A stretch of 22,857 nucleotides of DNA, taken from the NCBI GenBank assembly GCA_905221605.1, contig CAJNDS010001334.1, forward strand, positions 1-22,857. The letters are read 5' to 3'. Position 1 is the stretch's first letter, and every line of letters begins with the position of its first letter. Both the position numbers and the translations under genes were made by a program. A model generated the notes under the pieces. It was not told the DNA's origin. It did not search any database and saw only the letters and a list, made by a program, of their open reading frames with translations. This DNA is from Symbiodinium natans (lineage: Eukaryota > Sar > Dinophyceae > Suessiales > Symbiodiniaceae). Shown piece by piece: positions 1-8,173 of this stretch.

Positions 1-330
1 GGACACTGTGGAGCTGCAGAAAATCCGAAGCACTTCGGAGCTCACGGACGACATGGACGTGAAGTTCTTCCCACACCTGTTTTCCACGGGCACAGGCGGA
101 TGGCAGAATGGATATGGAAGCTTCTCCCAATACGCTCGCAAGCGTCTTCTCGGCTCGGACCCGCGTTTCGAATCATCGCCGGCCTACATCATGTGGCTTC
201 TGGAAATGCACCTCAAGAAGCGCCTCTCGGGCAACATCAACGTGAGGATCGGCAACCAGCAGGCTCCAGGCGGGAAGACCAAGTACCAAGAGGGCAAAGG
301 TCAGGTGTTTACAGCCCTGAGGGACATCCC
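1..330 (+). pseudogene. Truncated Helitron Rep/helicase fragment, copy 1 (runs off left edge)
   Basis: Read from base 2 in frame, this encodes about 110 residues that align without gaps to the start of the Helitron-like N-terminal domain of the intact protein at 8174-14395. Shared landmarks are KFFPHLF, TGTGGW, GSFSQYARKRLL, AYIMWLLEM and KKRLSGNINVRIGN. Many other residues differ, so it comes from a related family member and is not a recent copy of the local gene. Homology stops at about 330, where the sequence switches to SatD, and a stop follows at 341-343. The HUH, tyrosine and helicase motifs are all missing, so it cannot be a working transposase. There is no ATG at the start of the visible frame; the left part lies outside the window. 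The same fragment with the same 3' break occurs at 21060-21693. Confidence 0.88.
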
Positions 331-386
331 AAAAAGCACCTGAGATTGCTTATCACTGAGCATTCTTTAGAGAAGAGAGCGCAGCG
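331..386 (+). repeat. SatD remnant fused to the Helitron fragment
   Basis: This is part of one 117-bp SatD unit, recognised by GCACCTGAGATTGCTTATCA followed by CTGAGCATTCTTTAGAG. It abuts the truncated Helitron fragment directly. The same junction is at 21694-21749, so the fusion predates the large duplication. Confidence 0.8.
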
Positions 387-1079
387 CAAGGCTCCTTGGC
401 TGCATTTACCGGCCCTGATCACATCCCGACCGAACTAGGCAGGGGAACACAAGGCTCTGTGCCTGCATGTACAGGCCCTGATCACATCCCGACCCAATTA
501 GGGAGGGGAATGCAAGGCTCCTTGGCTGCATCTGCACAGGTCCTGCTCACACCCTGAAGGGAACACAAGGCTCCTTGGCTTCATACACAGGCCCTGATCA
601 CATCCCTACCCAATTAGGGAGGCAAAGGCTCCTTGGCTGCGTTCACGCAGGCCCTGATCACATCCGACCCAGTCAGGGAGGGAATGCAAGGCTCCTTGGC
701 TGCATTTACACAGGCCCTGATCACATCCTGACCCAGTTAGGGAAGGGAACGCAAAGGCTCCTTGGGAGCAGTTACAAAGGCCCTGATCACATCCCGACCC
801 AATTAAAGGCAAATACAAGGCTCTTTGGCTGCATTCACACAGGCCCTGATCACATCCCGACCCAATTAAGGAGGCAAATACCTTGACTGCATTCACACAG
901 GCCCTGATCACATCCTGACCCAATGAGGGAGGCAAATGCAAGGCTCCTTGGCTGCATTCGCACAGGCCCTGATCACATCCCGACCCAATTAGGGAGGGGA
1001 ATGCAAGGCTCCTTGGCTGCATTTACACAGGCACTGATCACGTCCCTGATCACGCCCCAACCCAATTAGGGAGGCAGCA
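387..1079 (+). repeat. SatA tandem array, block 1 (65-bp unit)
   Basis: About ten degenerate units of a roughly 65-bp satellite. The core phrases in order are GGCCCTGATCACATCCCGAC, CCAATTAGGGAGG, AATGCAAGGCTCCTTGGCTG and CATTTACACA. Units vary in the spacer between GGGAGG and AAGGCTCC, and several are shortened. Minus-strand open frames across this block are by-products of the repeat. No gene is seen here. Confidence 0.9.
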
Positions 1080-1418
1080 AGAGCCTGTCCTGGAAGCATG
1101 TTTTGAGCTGTATTTCTGAAAGCCCATTCCAAAGCCCCAGACAGCGCCTCAGATTGCTTATCACTGAGAAAAGAGCAAGCCTGGCTGCAGACAGTCCTGG
1201 AAGCATGTTTTTGAGCTGTATTTCTGAAAACCATTTCAAACTCCCAAACAGCACCTGAGAATGCTTATCACTGAGCATTCTTTAGAGGAGAGCAAGCCTG
1301 GCTGCAGACAGTCCTGGAAGCATGTTTTGAGCCGTGTTTCTGAAAGCCCATTTCAAACTCCCAAACAGCACCTGAGATTGCTTATCACTGAGCATTCTTC
1401 AGAGAAGACAGCGCAGGG
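1080..1418 (+). repeat. SatD tandem array, block 1 (117-bp unit)
   Basis: Tandem units of about 117 bp: ACAGTCCTGGAAGCATGTTT recurs at 1191 and 1308. Other phrases are GAGCTGTATTTCTGAAAGCC, CATTTCAAACTCCCAAACAG and GCACCTGAGATTGCTTATCA. The first unit is shorter by an internal deletion. No coding signal is seen. Confidence 0.85.
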
Positions 1419-1650
1419 CAAGGCTCCTTGGCTGCATTTACCGGCCCTGAACACATCCCGACCCAATTAGGGAGGGGAATGCAAGGCTCCTTGGCTGCAT
1501 TTACACAGGTCCTGATCACCCTGAAGGGAACGCAAGGCTCCTCACATCCCGACCCAATTAGGGAGGCCAAGGCTCCTTGACTGCATTCACACAGGCCCTG
1601 ATCACATCCGATGCAGTTAGGGAGGGGAATGCAAGGCTCCTTGGCTGCAT
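1419..1650 (+). repeat. SatA array, block 2
   Basis: About four degenerate SatA units, two of them truncated, sit between two SatD blocks. The SatA phrase GGCTCCTTGGCTGCATT runs straight into SatD at about 1650. Confidence 0.82.
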
Positions 1651-2100
1651 TGCATTCTTTAGAGAAGAGCAAGCCTGGCGGCAGACAGTCCTGGAAGCAT
1701 GTTTTGAGCTGTATTTCTAAAAGCCCATTTCAAACCCCCAGACAGCACCGCATACTTTTGAGAAGAGCAATGTTCTGAGCTGTATTTCTGAAACCCATTT
1801 CAAACCCCCAGACAGCACCTGAGATTGCTTATCACTGAGCATTCTTTAGAGAAGAACAAGCCTGGCTGCAGACAATCCTGGAAGCATGTTTTTGAGCTGT
1901 ATTTCTGAAACCCATTTCAAACTCCCAAACAGCACCTGAGATTGCTTATCACTGAGCATTCTTTAGAGGAGAGCAAGCCTGGCTGCAAACAGTCCTGCAA
2001 GCATGCTTTGAGCTGCATTTCTGAAAGCCCATTTCAAAACTCCCAAACAGCACCTGAGATTGCTTATCACTGAGCATTCTTTAGAGAAGCGAGCGCAGCG
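1651..2100 (+). repeat. SatD tandem array, block 2
   Basis: About four SatD units, one strongly shortened near 1740-1790. The block ends with the same CTTTAGAGAAG to GCGCAGCG phrase that precedes SatA at 387, so SatD-to-SatA junctions are reused. The whole block is missing from the right copy of the large duplication. Confidence 0.85.
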
Positions 2101-2308
2101 CAAGGCTCCTTGGCTGCATTTACCGGCCCTGATCACATCCCGACCCAACTAGGGAGGGGAACGCAAGGCTCTGTGCCTGCATTTACAGGCCCTGATCACA
2201 TCCCGACCCAACTAGAGAGGGGAATGCAGGGCTACCTTGGTTGCGCGGCCCTGATCACATCCCGACCCAATTAGGGAAGGGAACACGCTGCATTCTGATC
2301 ACATCTAC
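2101..2308 (+). repeat. SatA array, block 3
   Basis: About three degenerate SatA units. The last is reduced to the CTGATCACATC motif before SatB starts. The same junction is seen near 22490. Confidence 0.82.
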
Positions 2309-2612
2309 ATGGAAAGGCCTTGAAAAAAAAGCTGGAAATCCTTATCCTGTCTTCAAATAGCTGGAAATCCTGGTGCTTTTTTTGCGAAGGAGAACTACCT
2401 GGAAATGCCTTCAAAGAGCTGGAAATCCTTATCCTGGTGCATTTTATGAAGGAGAATTATTTGGAAAGGCCTTCAAAGAGCTGGAAATCCTTATCCTGGT
2501 GCATTTCATGAAGGAGAACTACCTGGAAAGGCCTTCTTGGTGCATTTCACGAGGGAGAACTACCTGGAAAGGCCTCTTATCCTGGTGCAATTTATGAAGG
2601 AAAACTGCCAGG
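2309..2612 (+). repeat. SatB tandem array, short block 1 (62-bp unit)
   Basis: About five diverged units of the 62-bp SatB repeat. Landmarks are GAGCTGGAAATCCTTATCCT, GGTGCATTTTATGAAGGAGA and ACTACCTGGAAAGGCCTTC. It includes an A-run of eight bases near 2323. The final unit passes directly into SatC. Confidence 0.87.
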
Positions 2613-4066
2613 ATCGCCAACCAATTAAGGAGAATCCCGGGCGACTCGGCTGCACATCCCAGCTGGAAAGCTTATCGTCAACCAATTAAGGAGAATCCCA
2701 GGCGACTCGGCTGCAAAGCTAGAAAGCTTATCGCCAACCAATTAAGGAGAATCCCAGGCGACTCGGCTGCAAATCCCAGCTGGAAAGCTTATCGCCAACC
2801 AATTAAGGAGAATCCCGGGCGACTCGGCTGCAAAGCTGGAAAGCTTATCGCCAACCAATTAAGGAGAATCCCGGGCGACTCGGCTGCAAATCCCAGCTGG
2901 AAAGCTTATCGCCAACCAATTGAGGAGAATCCCGGGCGACTCGGCTGCAAAGCTGAAAAGATTATCGCCAACCAATTACGGAGAATCCCAGGCGACTCGG
3001 CTGCAAAGCTAGAAAGCTTATCGCCAACCAATTAAGGAGAATCCCAGGCGACTCGGCTGCAAAGCTGGAAAGCTTATCGCCAACCAATTAAGGAGAATCC
3101 CGGGCGACTCGGCTGCAAATCCCAGCTGGAAAGCTTATCGCCAACCAATTAAGGAGAATCCCGGGCGACTCGGCTGCAAAGCTGGAAAGCTTATCGCCAA
3201 CCAATTAAGGAGAATCTCAGGCGACTCGGCTGCAAAGCCCAGCTGGAAAGCTTATCGCCAACCAGTTAAGGAGAATCCCGGGCGACTCGGCTGCAAAGCT
3301 GGAAAGCTTATCGCCAACCAATTAAGGAGAATCCCGGGCGACTCGGCTGCAAATCCCAGCTGGAAAGCTTATCGCCAACCAATTAAGGAGAATCCCGGGC
3401 GACTCGGCTGCAAAGCTGGAAAGCTGATCGCCAACCAATTAAGGAGAATCCCGGGCGACTCGGCTGCAAAGCTGGAAAGCTTATCGCCAACCAATTAAGG
3501 AGAATCCCAGGCGACTCTGCTGCAAATCCCAGCTGGAAAGCTTATCGCCAACCAATTAAGGAGAATCCCAGGCGACTCGGCTGCAAAGCTGGAAAGCTTA
3601 TCGCCAACCAATTAAGGAAAATCCCGGGCGACTCGGCTGCAAAGCTGGAAAGCTTATCGCCAACCAATTAAGGAGAATCCCGGCGACTCGGCTGCAAATC
3701 TCAGCTGGAAAGTTTCTCGCCAACCAATTAAGGAGAATCCCGGGCGACTCGGCTGCAAATCTCAGCTGGAAAGCTTATCGCCAACCAATTAAGGAGAATC
3801 CCAGGCGACTCGGCTGCAAATCTCAGCTGGAAAGCTTATCGCCAACCAATTAAGGAGAATCCCGGGCGACTCGGCTGCAAATCTCAGCTGGAAAGCTTAT
3901 CGCCAACCAATGAAGAGAATCCCAGGCGACTCGGCTGCAAATCCCAGCTGGAAAGCTTCTCGCCAACCAATTAAGGAGAATCCCAGGCGACTCGGCTGCA
4001 AATCTCAGCTGGTAAGCTTATCGCCAACCAATTAAGGAGAATCCCGGGCGAATCGGCTGCAAAGCT
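2613..4066 (+). repeat. SatC tandem array (56/61-bp units)
   Basis: About 25 highly uniform units built from GCCAACCAATTAAGGAGAAT, CCCGGGCGACTCGGCTGCAA and AGCTGGAAAGCTTATC. Two unit lengths occur: 61 bp when TCCC or TCTC precedes AGCTGG, and 56 bp when it is absent. In the left part they often alternate, giving a dimer of about 117 bp; the right part (about 3690-4020) is nearly all 61-bp units. Uniformity is higher than in SatA, which suggests recent homogenisation. No gene is seen. Confidence 0.93.
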
Positions 4067-6330
4067 GCTTCCAAGAGCTGGAAATCCTTATCCTGGTGCA
4101 TTTTATGAAGGAGAACTACCTGGCAAGGCCTTCCAAGAGCTGGAAATCCTTATCCTGGTGCATTTTATGAAGGAGAACTACCTGGCAAGGCCTTCCAAGA
4201 GCTGGAAATCCTTATCCTGGTGCATTTTATGAAGGAGAACTACCTGGCAGCATTCCAAGAGCTGGAAATCCTTATCCTGGTGCATTTTATGAAGGAGAAC
4301 TACCTGGCAAGGCCTTCCAAGAGCTGGAAATCCTTATCCTGGTGCATTTTATGAAGGAAAACTACCTGGCAAGGCCTTCCAAGAGCTGGAAATCCTTATC
4401 CTGGTGCATTTTATGAAGGAGAACTACCTGGCAAGGCCTTGCAAGAGCTGGAAATCCTTATCCTGGTGCATTTTATGAAGGAGAACTACCTGGCAAGGCC
4501 TTCCAAGAGCTGGAAATCCTTATCCTGGTGCATTTTATGAAGGAGAACTACCTGGCAAAGCCTTCCAAGAGCTGGAAATCCTTATCCTGGTGCATTTTAT
4601 GAAGGAGAACTACCTCGTCCAAGAGCTGGAAATCCTTATCCTGGTGCATTTTATGAAGGAGAACTACCTGGCAAGGCCTTGCAAGAGCTGGAAACCCTTA
4701 TCCTGGTGCATTTTATGAAGGAGAACTACCTGGCAAGGCCTTCCACGAGCTGGAAATCCTTATCCTGGTGCATTTTATGAAGGAGAACAACCTGGCAAGG
4801 CCTTCCAAGAGCTGGAAATCCTTATCCTGGTGCATTTTATTAAGGAGAACGACCTGGCAAGGCCTTCCAAGAACTGGAAATCCTTATTCTGGTGCATTTT
4901 ATGAAGGAGAACTAACTGGCAAGGCCTTCCAAGAGCTGGAAATCCTTATCCTGGTGCATTTTATGAAGGAGAACTACCTGGAAAGGCTCTTATCGTGGTG
5001 CATTTTATGAAGGAGAACTACCTGGAAAGGCCTTCCGCGAGCTGGAAATCCTTATTCTGGTGCATTTTATGAAGGAGAACCACCTGGTAAGGCCTTCTGC
5101 GAGCTGGAAATCCTTATCCTGGTGCATTTTATGAAAGAGAACTACCTGGAAATGCCTTCCGCGAGCTGGAAATCCTTATCCTGGTGCATTTTATGAAGGA
5201 GAACTACCTGGAAAGGCTTTCCGCGAGCTGGAAATTCTTATCCTGGTGCTTTTTTCTGAAGAAGAACTACTTGGAAAGGCCTTCCGCGAGCTGGAAATGC
5301 TTATCCTGGTGCATTTTATGAAGGAGAACTACCTGGAAAGGCCTTCCAAGAGCTGGAAATCCTTATCCTGGTGCATTTTATGAAGGATAACTTCCTGGAA
5401 AGGGAAATCCTTATCCTGGTGCATTTTATGAAGGAGAACTACCTGGAAAGGCCTTCCGCAAGCTGGAAATCCTTATCCTGGTGCATTTTATGAAGGAGAA
5501 CTACCTGGAAAGGCCTTCTGCGAGCTGGAAATCGTTATCCTGGTGCATTTTATGAAAGAGAACTACCTGGAAATGCCTTCCGCGAGCTGGAAATCCTTAT
5601 CCTGGTGCATTTTATGAAGGAGAACTACCTGGAAAGGCTTTCCGCGAGCTGGAAATCCTTATCCTGGTGCTTTTTTCTGAAGAAGAACTACTTGGAAAGG
5701 CCTTCCGCGAGATGGAAATGCTTATCCTGGTGCATTTTATGAAGGAGAACTACCTGGAAAAGCCTTCCGCGAGCTGGAAATCCTTATCCGGTGCATTTTA
5801 TGAAGGAGAACTACCTGGAAAGGCCTTCCAAGAGCTGGAAATCCTTATCCTGGTGCATTTTATGAAGGAGAACTACCTGAAAAGGCCTTCCGCGACCTGG
5901 AAATCCTTATCCGGTGCATTTTATGAAGGAGAACTACCTGGAAAGGCCTTCCGCGAGCTGGAAATCCTTATCCTGGTGCATTTTATGAAAGAGCTACCTG
6001 GAAAGGCCTTCCGCGAGCTGGAAAAGGCAAGGCCTTCCAAGAGCTGGAAATCCTTATCCTGGTGCATTTTATGAAGGAGAACTACCTGGCAAGGCCTTCC
6101 AAGAACTGGAAATCCTTATTCTGGTGCATTTTATGAAGGAGAACTACCTGGCAAGGCCTTCCAAGAGCTGGAAATCCTTATCCTGGTGCATTTATGAAGG
6201 AGAACTACCTGGCAAGGCCTTCCAAGAGCTGGAAATCCTTATCCTGGTGCATTCTATGAAAGAGAACTACCTGGCAAGGCCTTCCAAGAGCTGGAAACCC
6301 TTACGCTGGTGCATTTTATGAAGGAGAACC
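4067..6330 (+). repeat. SatB tandem array, main block (62-bp unit)
   Basis: About 36 head-to-tail units of 62 bp; for example GAGCTGGAAA starts at 4075 and 4137. Two subtypes are segregated. CTACCTGGCAAGGCCTTCCA dominates at 4100-4980 and 6020-6330, and CTACCTGGAAAGGCCTTCCG with GCGAGCTGG dominates at about 4980-6020. Short deletions occur near 4240, 4610, 5400 and 6000. Because 62 is not a multiple of three and the unit has few stops, weak open frames appear in all three forward frames. They are not considered genes. Confidence 0.93.
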
Positions 6331-6490
6331 ACGTTTGCTTGTCCTCAACCTGAATGGGGGCCATGTGCCAGGTGCTTATGCTCAACCAGAATGGGGTGCA
6401 GCCGAGTCGCTTCAGTCAACACAAAGTCCTGACACCAGCAATTCCTGTTTGCTTGCCTCAACCTGAATAGGGGCCAGCGTTTACCGCTCA
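6331..6490 (+). repeat. Degenerate repeat bordering SatB
   Basis: A phrase like GTTTGCTTG, then CTCAACCTGAAT, then GGGGCCA occurs near 6333 and again near 6448, about 116 bp apart. A weaker version (GCTCAACCAGAATGGGG) lies between them. This is the edge of the satellite region before single-copy sequence begins. No coding signal is seen. Confidence 0.6.
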
Positions 6491-7189
6491 CACCGTGCGC
6501 TTTGGCTCAATATGAACAGCCTTAAGTCTTCATCCACAGCCATTTCGGGCGCAAGCCTCTGTCACCGCAAAAGGTCTTGAGAGCATTTCGCATCCCTTGT
6601 TTCTCAGCTCAACTGATGCGAGTTGCAATGGCCAACCGCTGCGGCTGTTGGGGGGCCTGAACTGCGAGCTGAAGTGGGACGGTGGCCCGATCGCAAATTT
6701 GCGGACCATGGCCGGCCACGTCGCAGGCTCTGTGCGCTGGACAGCTGCTGGGCTGAATGAACCGGAAGCCCACAAATACCGTATTGCCATGCTGTTTCGA
6801 CCTGTGAGCTTCTAGGCCCTTCAGAACGTCACGGTCGGCGACGTCATCTCAGCCATGGGATCTGAAGCCCATAGTCACGAAGCACTGTCGCGGCAGACGC
6901 ATCTGGCAATCCTGATCAACGGACGATGGCAGCCAGAAGAGCAGCCAGTGGCCGGACCGTTTCTTCTCTTAGAAAAGCTGCCGCGATGCAGGCTACGGCA
7001 CAAGCAGTCGCTGGCAGAACATCTGTTTCACGCCAATCTTCATTCGCTCTGACTCTCAAAATTCCACAGAAACGGCCGGTCATGGGCTACTCGCTTCTTC
7101 TGTGCATTGTTGAGCCATGTTGCACCTCTTTCTTGAGCTTGTGAGAAGGTAGGGACGGCCGAGCCTTCCCGTGCTTTTTGTTGCTTGTG
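6491..7189 (+). other. Unassigned GC-richer stretch with a diverged copy of the downstream gene leader
   Basis: Positions about 6495-6620 resemble 7190-7345, the leader of the next gene. Shared phrases are GGCTCAAT, AAGTCTTCATCC, TTGTTTCTCAG and ACTG-TGCGA. The two copies differ by an indel of about 26 bp. After the AG at 6606-6607 a forward frame stays open to 6815 (about 70 residues), and another runs from an ATG at 6855 to 7052 (65 residues). I recognise neither product, and neither resembles the 205-aa protein. The stretch may be a decayed paralogue or a leader plus intron. I see no firm gene here. Confidence 0.4.
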
Positions 7190-7192
7190 CAG
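7165..7192 (+). promoter_or_regulatory. Candidate splice (cis or trans) acceptor upstream of the 205-aa gene
   Basis: A pyrimidine-rich run containing GTGCTTTTTGTTGCTTGTGC ends in an AG at 7191-7192. This is the expected shape of a splice acceptor. In dinoflagellates such a site can receive a spliced leader. A second candidate, CTTGTTTCTCAG, ends at 7330, only 18 bases before the ATG at 7349. Both are judged by eye. Confidence 0.35.
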
Positions 7193-7348
7193 CGCGCTTG
7201 GGCTCAATTCGAATCGTTTTAAAGTCTTCATCCGTGTCCCGCTGCGGCCAGGCAACCATTGGGGTACAAATCTCAATCGTCGCAGCTGTTCGTTTCGTTT
7301 TTGGAACATGGCCGCTGTCTTGTTTCTCAGGTCGACTGGTGCGACAGC

Positions 7349-7966
7349 ATGCTCGAAGACACGTGCGAGGACTTGGAGAGCAGAGACCACTCGATTCGCG
7401 ACTCCGAACAGGCGGACTTCGAGGACGGGTTCGACGACTGGGACTGGGTCGACAGTGAGATGCAGCGCGAAGCCGAGGAAGATGCGCGTGAGAGAGTACA
7501 GTGGAGCAAAGAAATGGAAATCCAGAATGAATACCGCCAGCGTCTCGCCAACATGACTGTGAAGTACCTGAACATGCAAGGTAGCGAAATCCACACCTCG
7601 AAGCCTTATCCACTCTGCCATGTCGAACCGTGCGAGTCTTTCCGGGAAGCCTGGCTGCACACTTTGCACGAAGGAAACAGCCCAGATCGCCGTCTCTCCC
7701 TGCGCCAACTACGTCTCAGACGACAAGAAATTAAGAAGCCTATCCCGGCGGAAACGCTGCAATATCGCAGCGCCAGGGAAGTCTTGCTTCACGATTTGGA
7801 CAGCGGTCCTGCAGGACCCATCCCCCTCGACACCACGAAGCTGGTCTTGGGCGGGGGCGTGATCACAGACACCTGGAGCTGGCGTGAACTGTTGGGTCAC
7901 AGCTTGAGCAACGACGTCGTGCACGTGCAAGTTGTCTACATCTCAGAGAAAGCCACAGGCCCGTAG
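7349..7966 (+). CDS. Acidic 205-aa protein with a possible C-terminal ubiquitin-like segment
   Basis: Function unknown. The open frame continues upstream to 7259 without an ATG, so the first Met at 7349 (MLEDTCEDLE) is taken as the start; it lies 18 bases after a pyrimidine-AG acceptor. Residues 1-50 are strongly acidic with an aromatic cluster (FEDGFDDWDWVD). Residues 45-80 are charged and probably helical (REAEEDARERVQ). Residues about 100-145 are mixed and include CHVEPCESF and a basic stretch (SLRQLRLRRQEIKKP). Near the C-terminus, TKLVLGGGVITD followed about 20 residues later by VHVQVVYI resembles the second half of a ubiquitin-like fold; that is an inference from pattern. The gene lies 207 bp upstream of the Helitron gene on the same strand and in the same reading phase, but three stops (7964, 8042, 8072) separate them. 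It may be a host gene or a Helitron passenger. Confidence 0.6.
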   Translation: MLEDTCEDLESRDHSIRDSEQADFEDGFDDWDWVDSEMQREAEEDARERVQWSKEMEIQNEYRQRLANMTVKYLNMQGSEIHTSKPYPLCHVEPCESFREAWLHTLHEGNSPDRRLSLRQLRLRRQEIKKPIPAETLQYRSAREVLLHDLDSGPAGPIPLDTTKLVLGGGVITDTWSWRELLGHSLSNDVVHVQVVYISEKATGP

Positions 7967-8173
7967 AGCTGCCCATGTGAGTACGTTATGTCTCAGCAAG
8001 ACAAGCCTGCAGAGCTCCAGTGTGTGCCACGAGAAAGAAACTGAGCAGCGAGCAAAGGCAGGACAGCTTTGTAAGTGCTCGAGCATGGCTTCTCAAGTTG
8101 CTTCACTGAGCCTGCTGCAGTGTTTCGGATACAGCCCCTAGGTGCAAAATCTGAGGATTCAGGATTCGTTGCC
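7967..8173 (+). other. Short spacer between the two genes
   Basis: In-frame stops at 7964, 8042 and 8072 separate the two reading frames. GTGAGTACGT at 7977 and GTAAGT at 8071 look like splice donors, and CTGCTGCAG ending at 8120 looks like an acceptor. The spacer could therefore hold a small intron, or a trans-splice site for the downstream gene. Nothing else is recognised. Confidence 0.4.

Larger units (their letters stand above)
1..2675 (+). repeat. Large direct duplication, left copy
   Basis: This segment matches 21445-22857 base for base apart from scattered substitutions and two large indels. The order is the same in both: Helitron fragment, SatD remnant, SatA, SatB, start of SatC. The left copy holds 81 bp (within about 134-216) and 1,181 bp (921-2101) that the right copy lacks. 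It begins at base 1, so the duplication probably continues beyond the window. The offset between copies at the left edge is 21,444 bp. Confidence 0.92.

Noticed and set aside
2613-4066. Regular repeats that could suggest a CRISPR array
   Set aside because: The whole unit is repeated with no unique spacers, and the setting is clearly eukaryotic satellite DNA.
7040-7708. Minus-strand open frames of 222 and 177 aa
   Set aside because: They lie opposite the acidic protein gene and have no recognisable domain. Their composition fits an antisense shadow of a GC-rich gene.
8075-8173. Upstream extension of the Helitron frame to 8075
   Set aside because: The codon at 8075 is GTG and no ATG occurs before 8174. 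A eukaryotic start at the ATG in GCCATGG is preferred.
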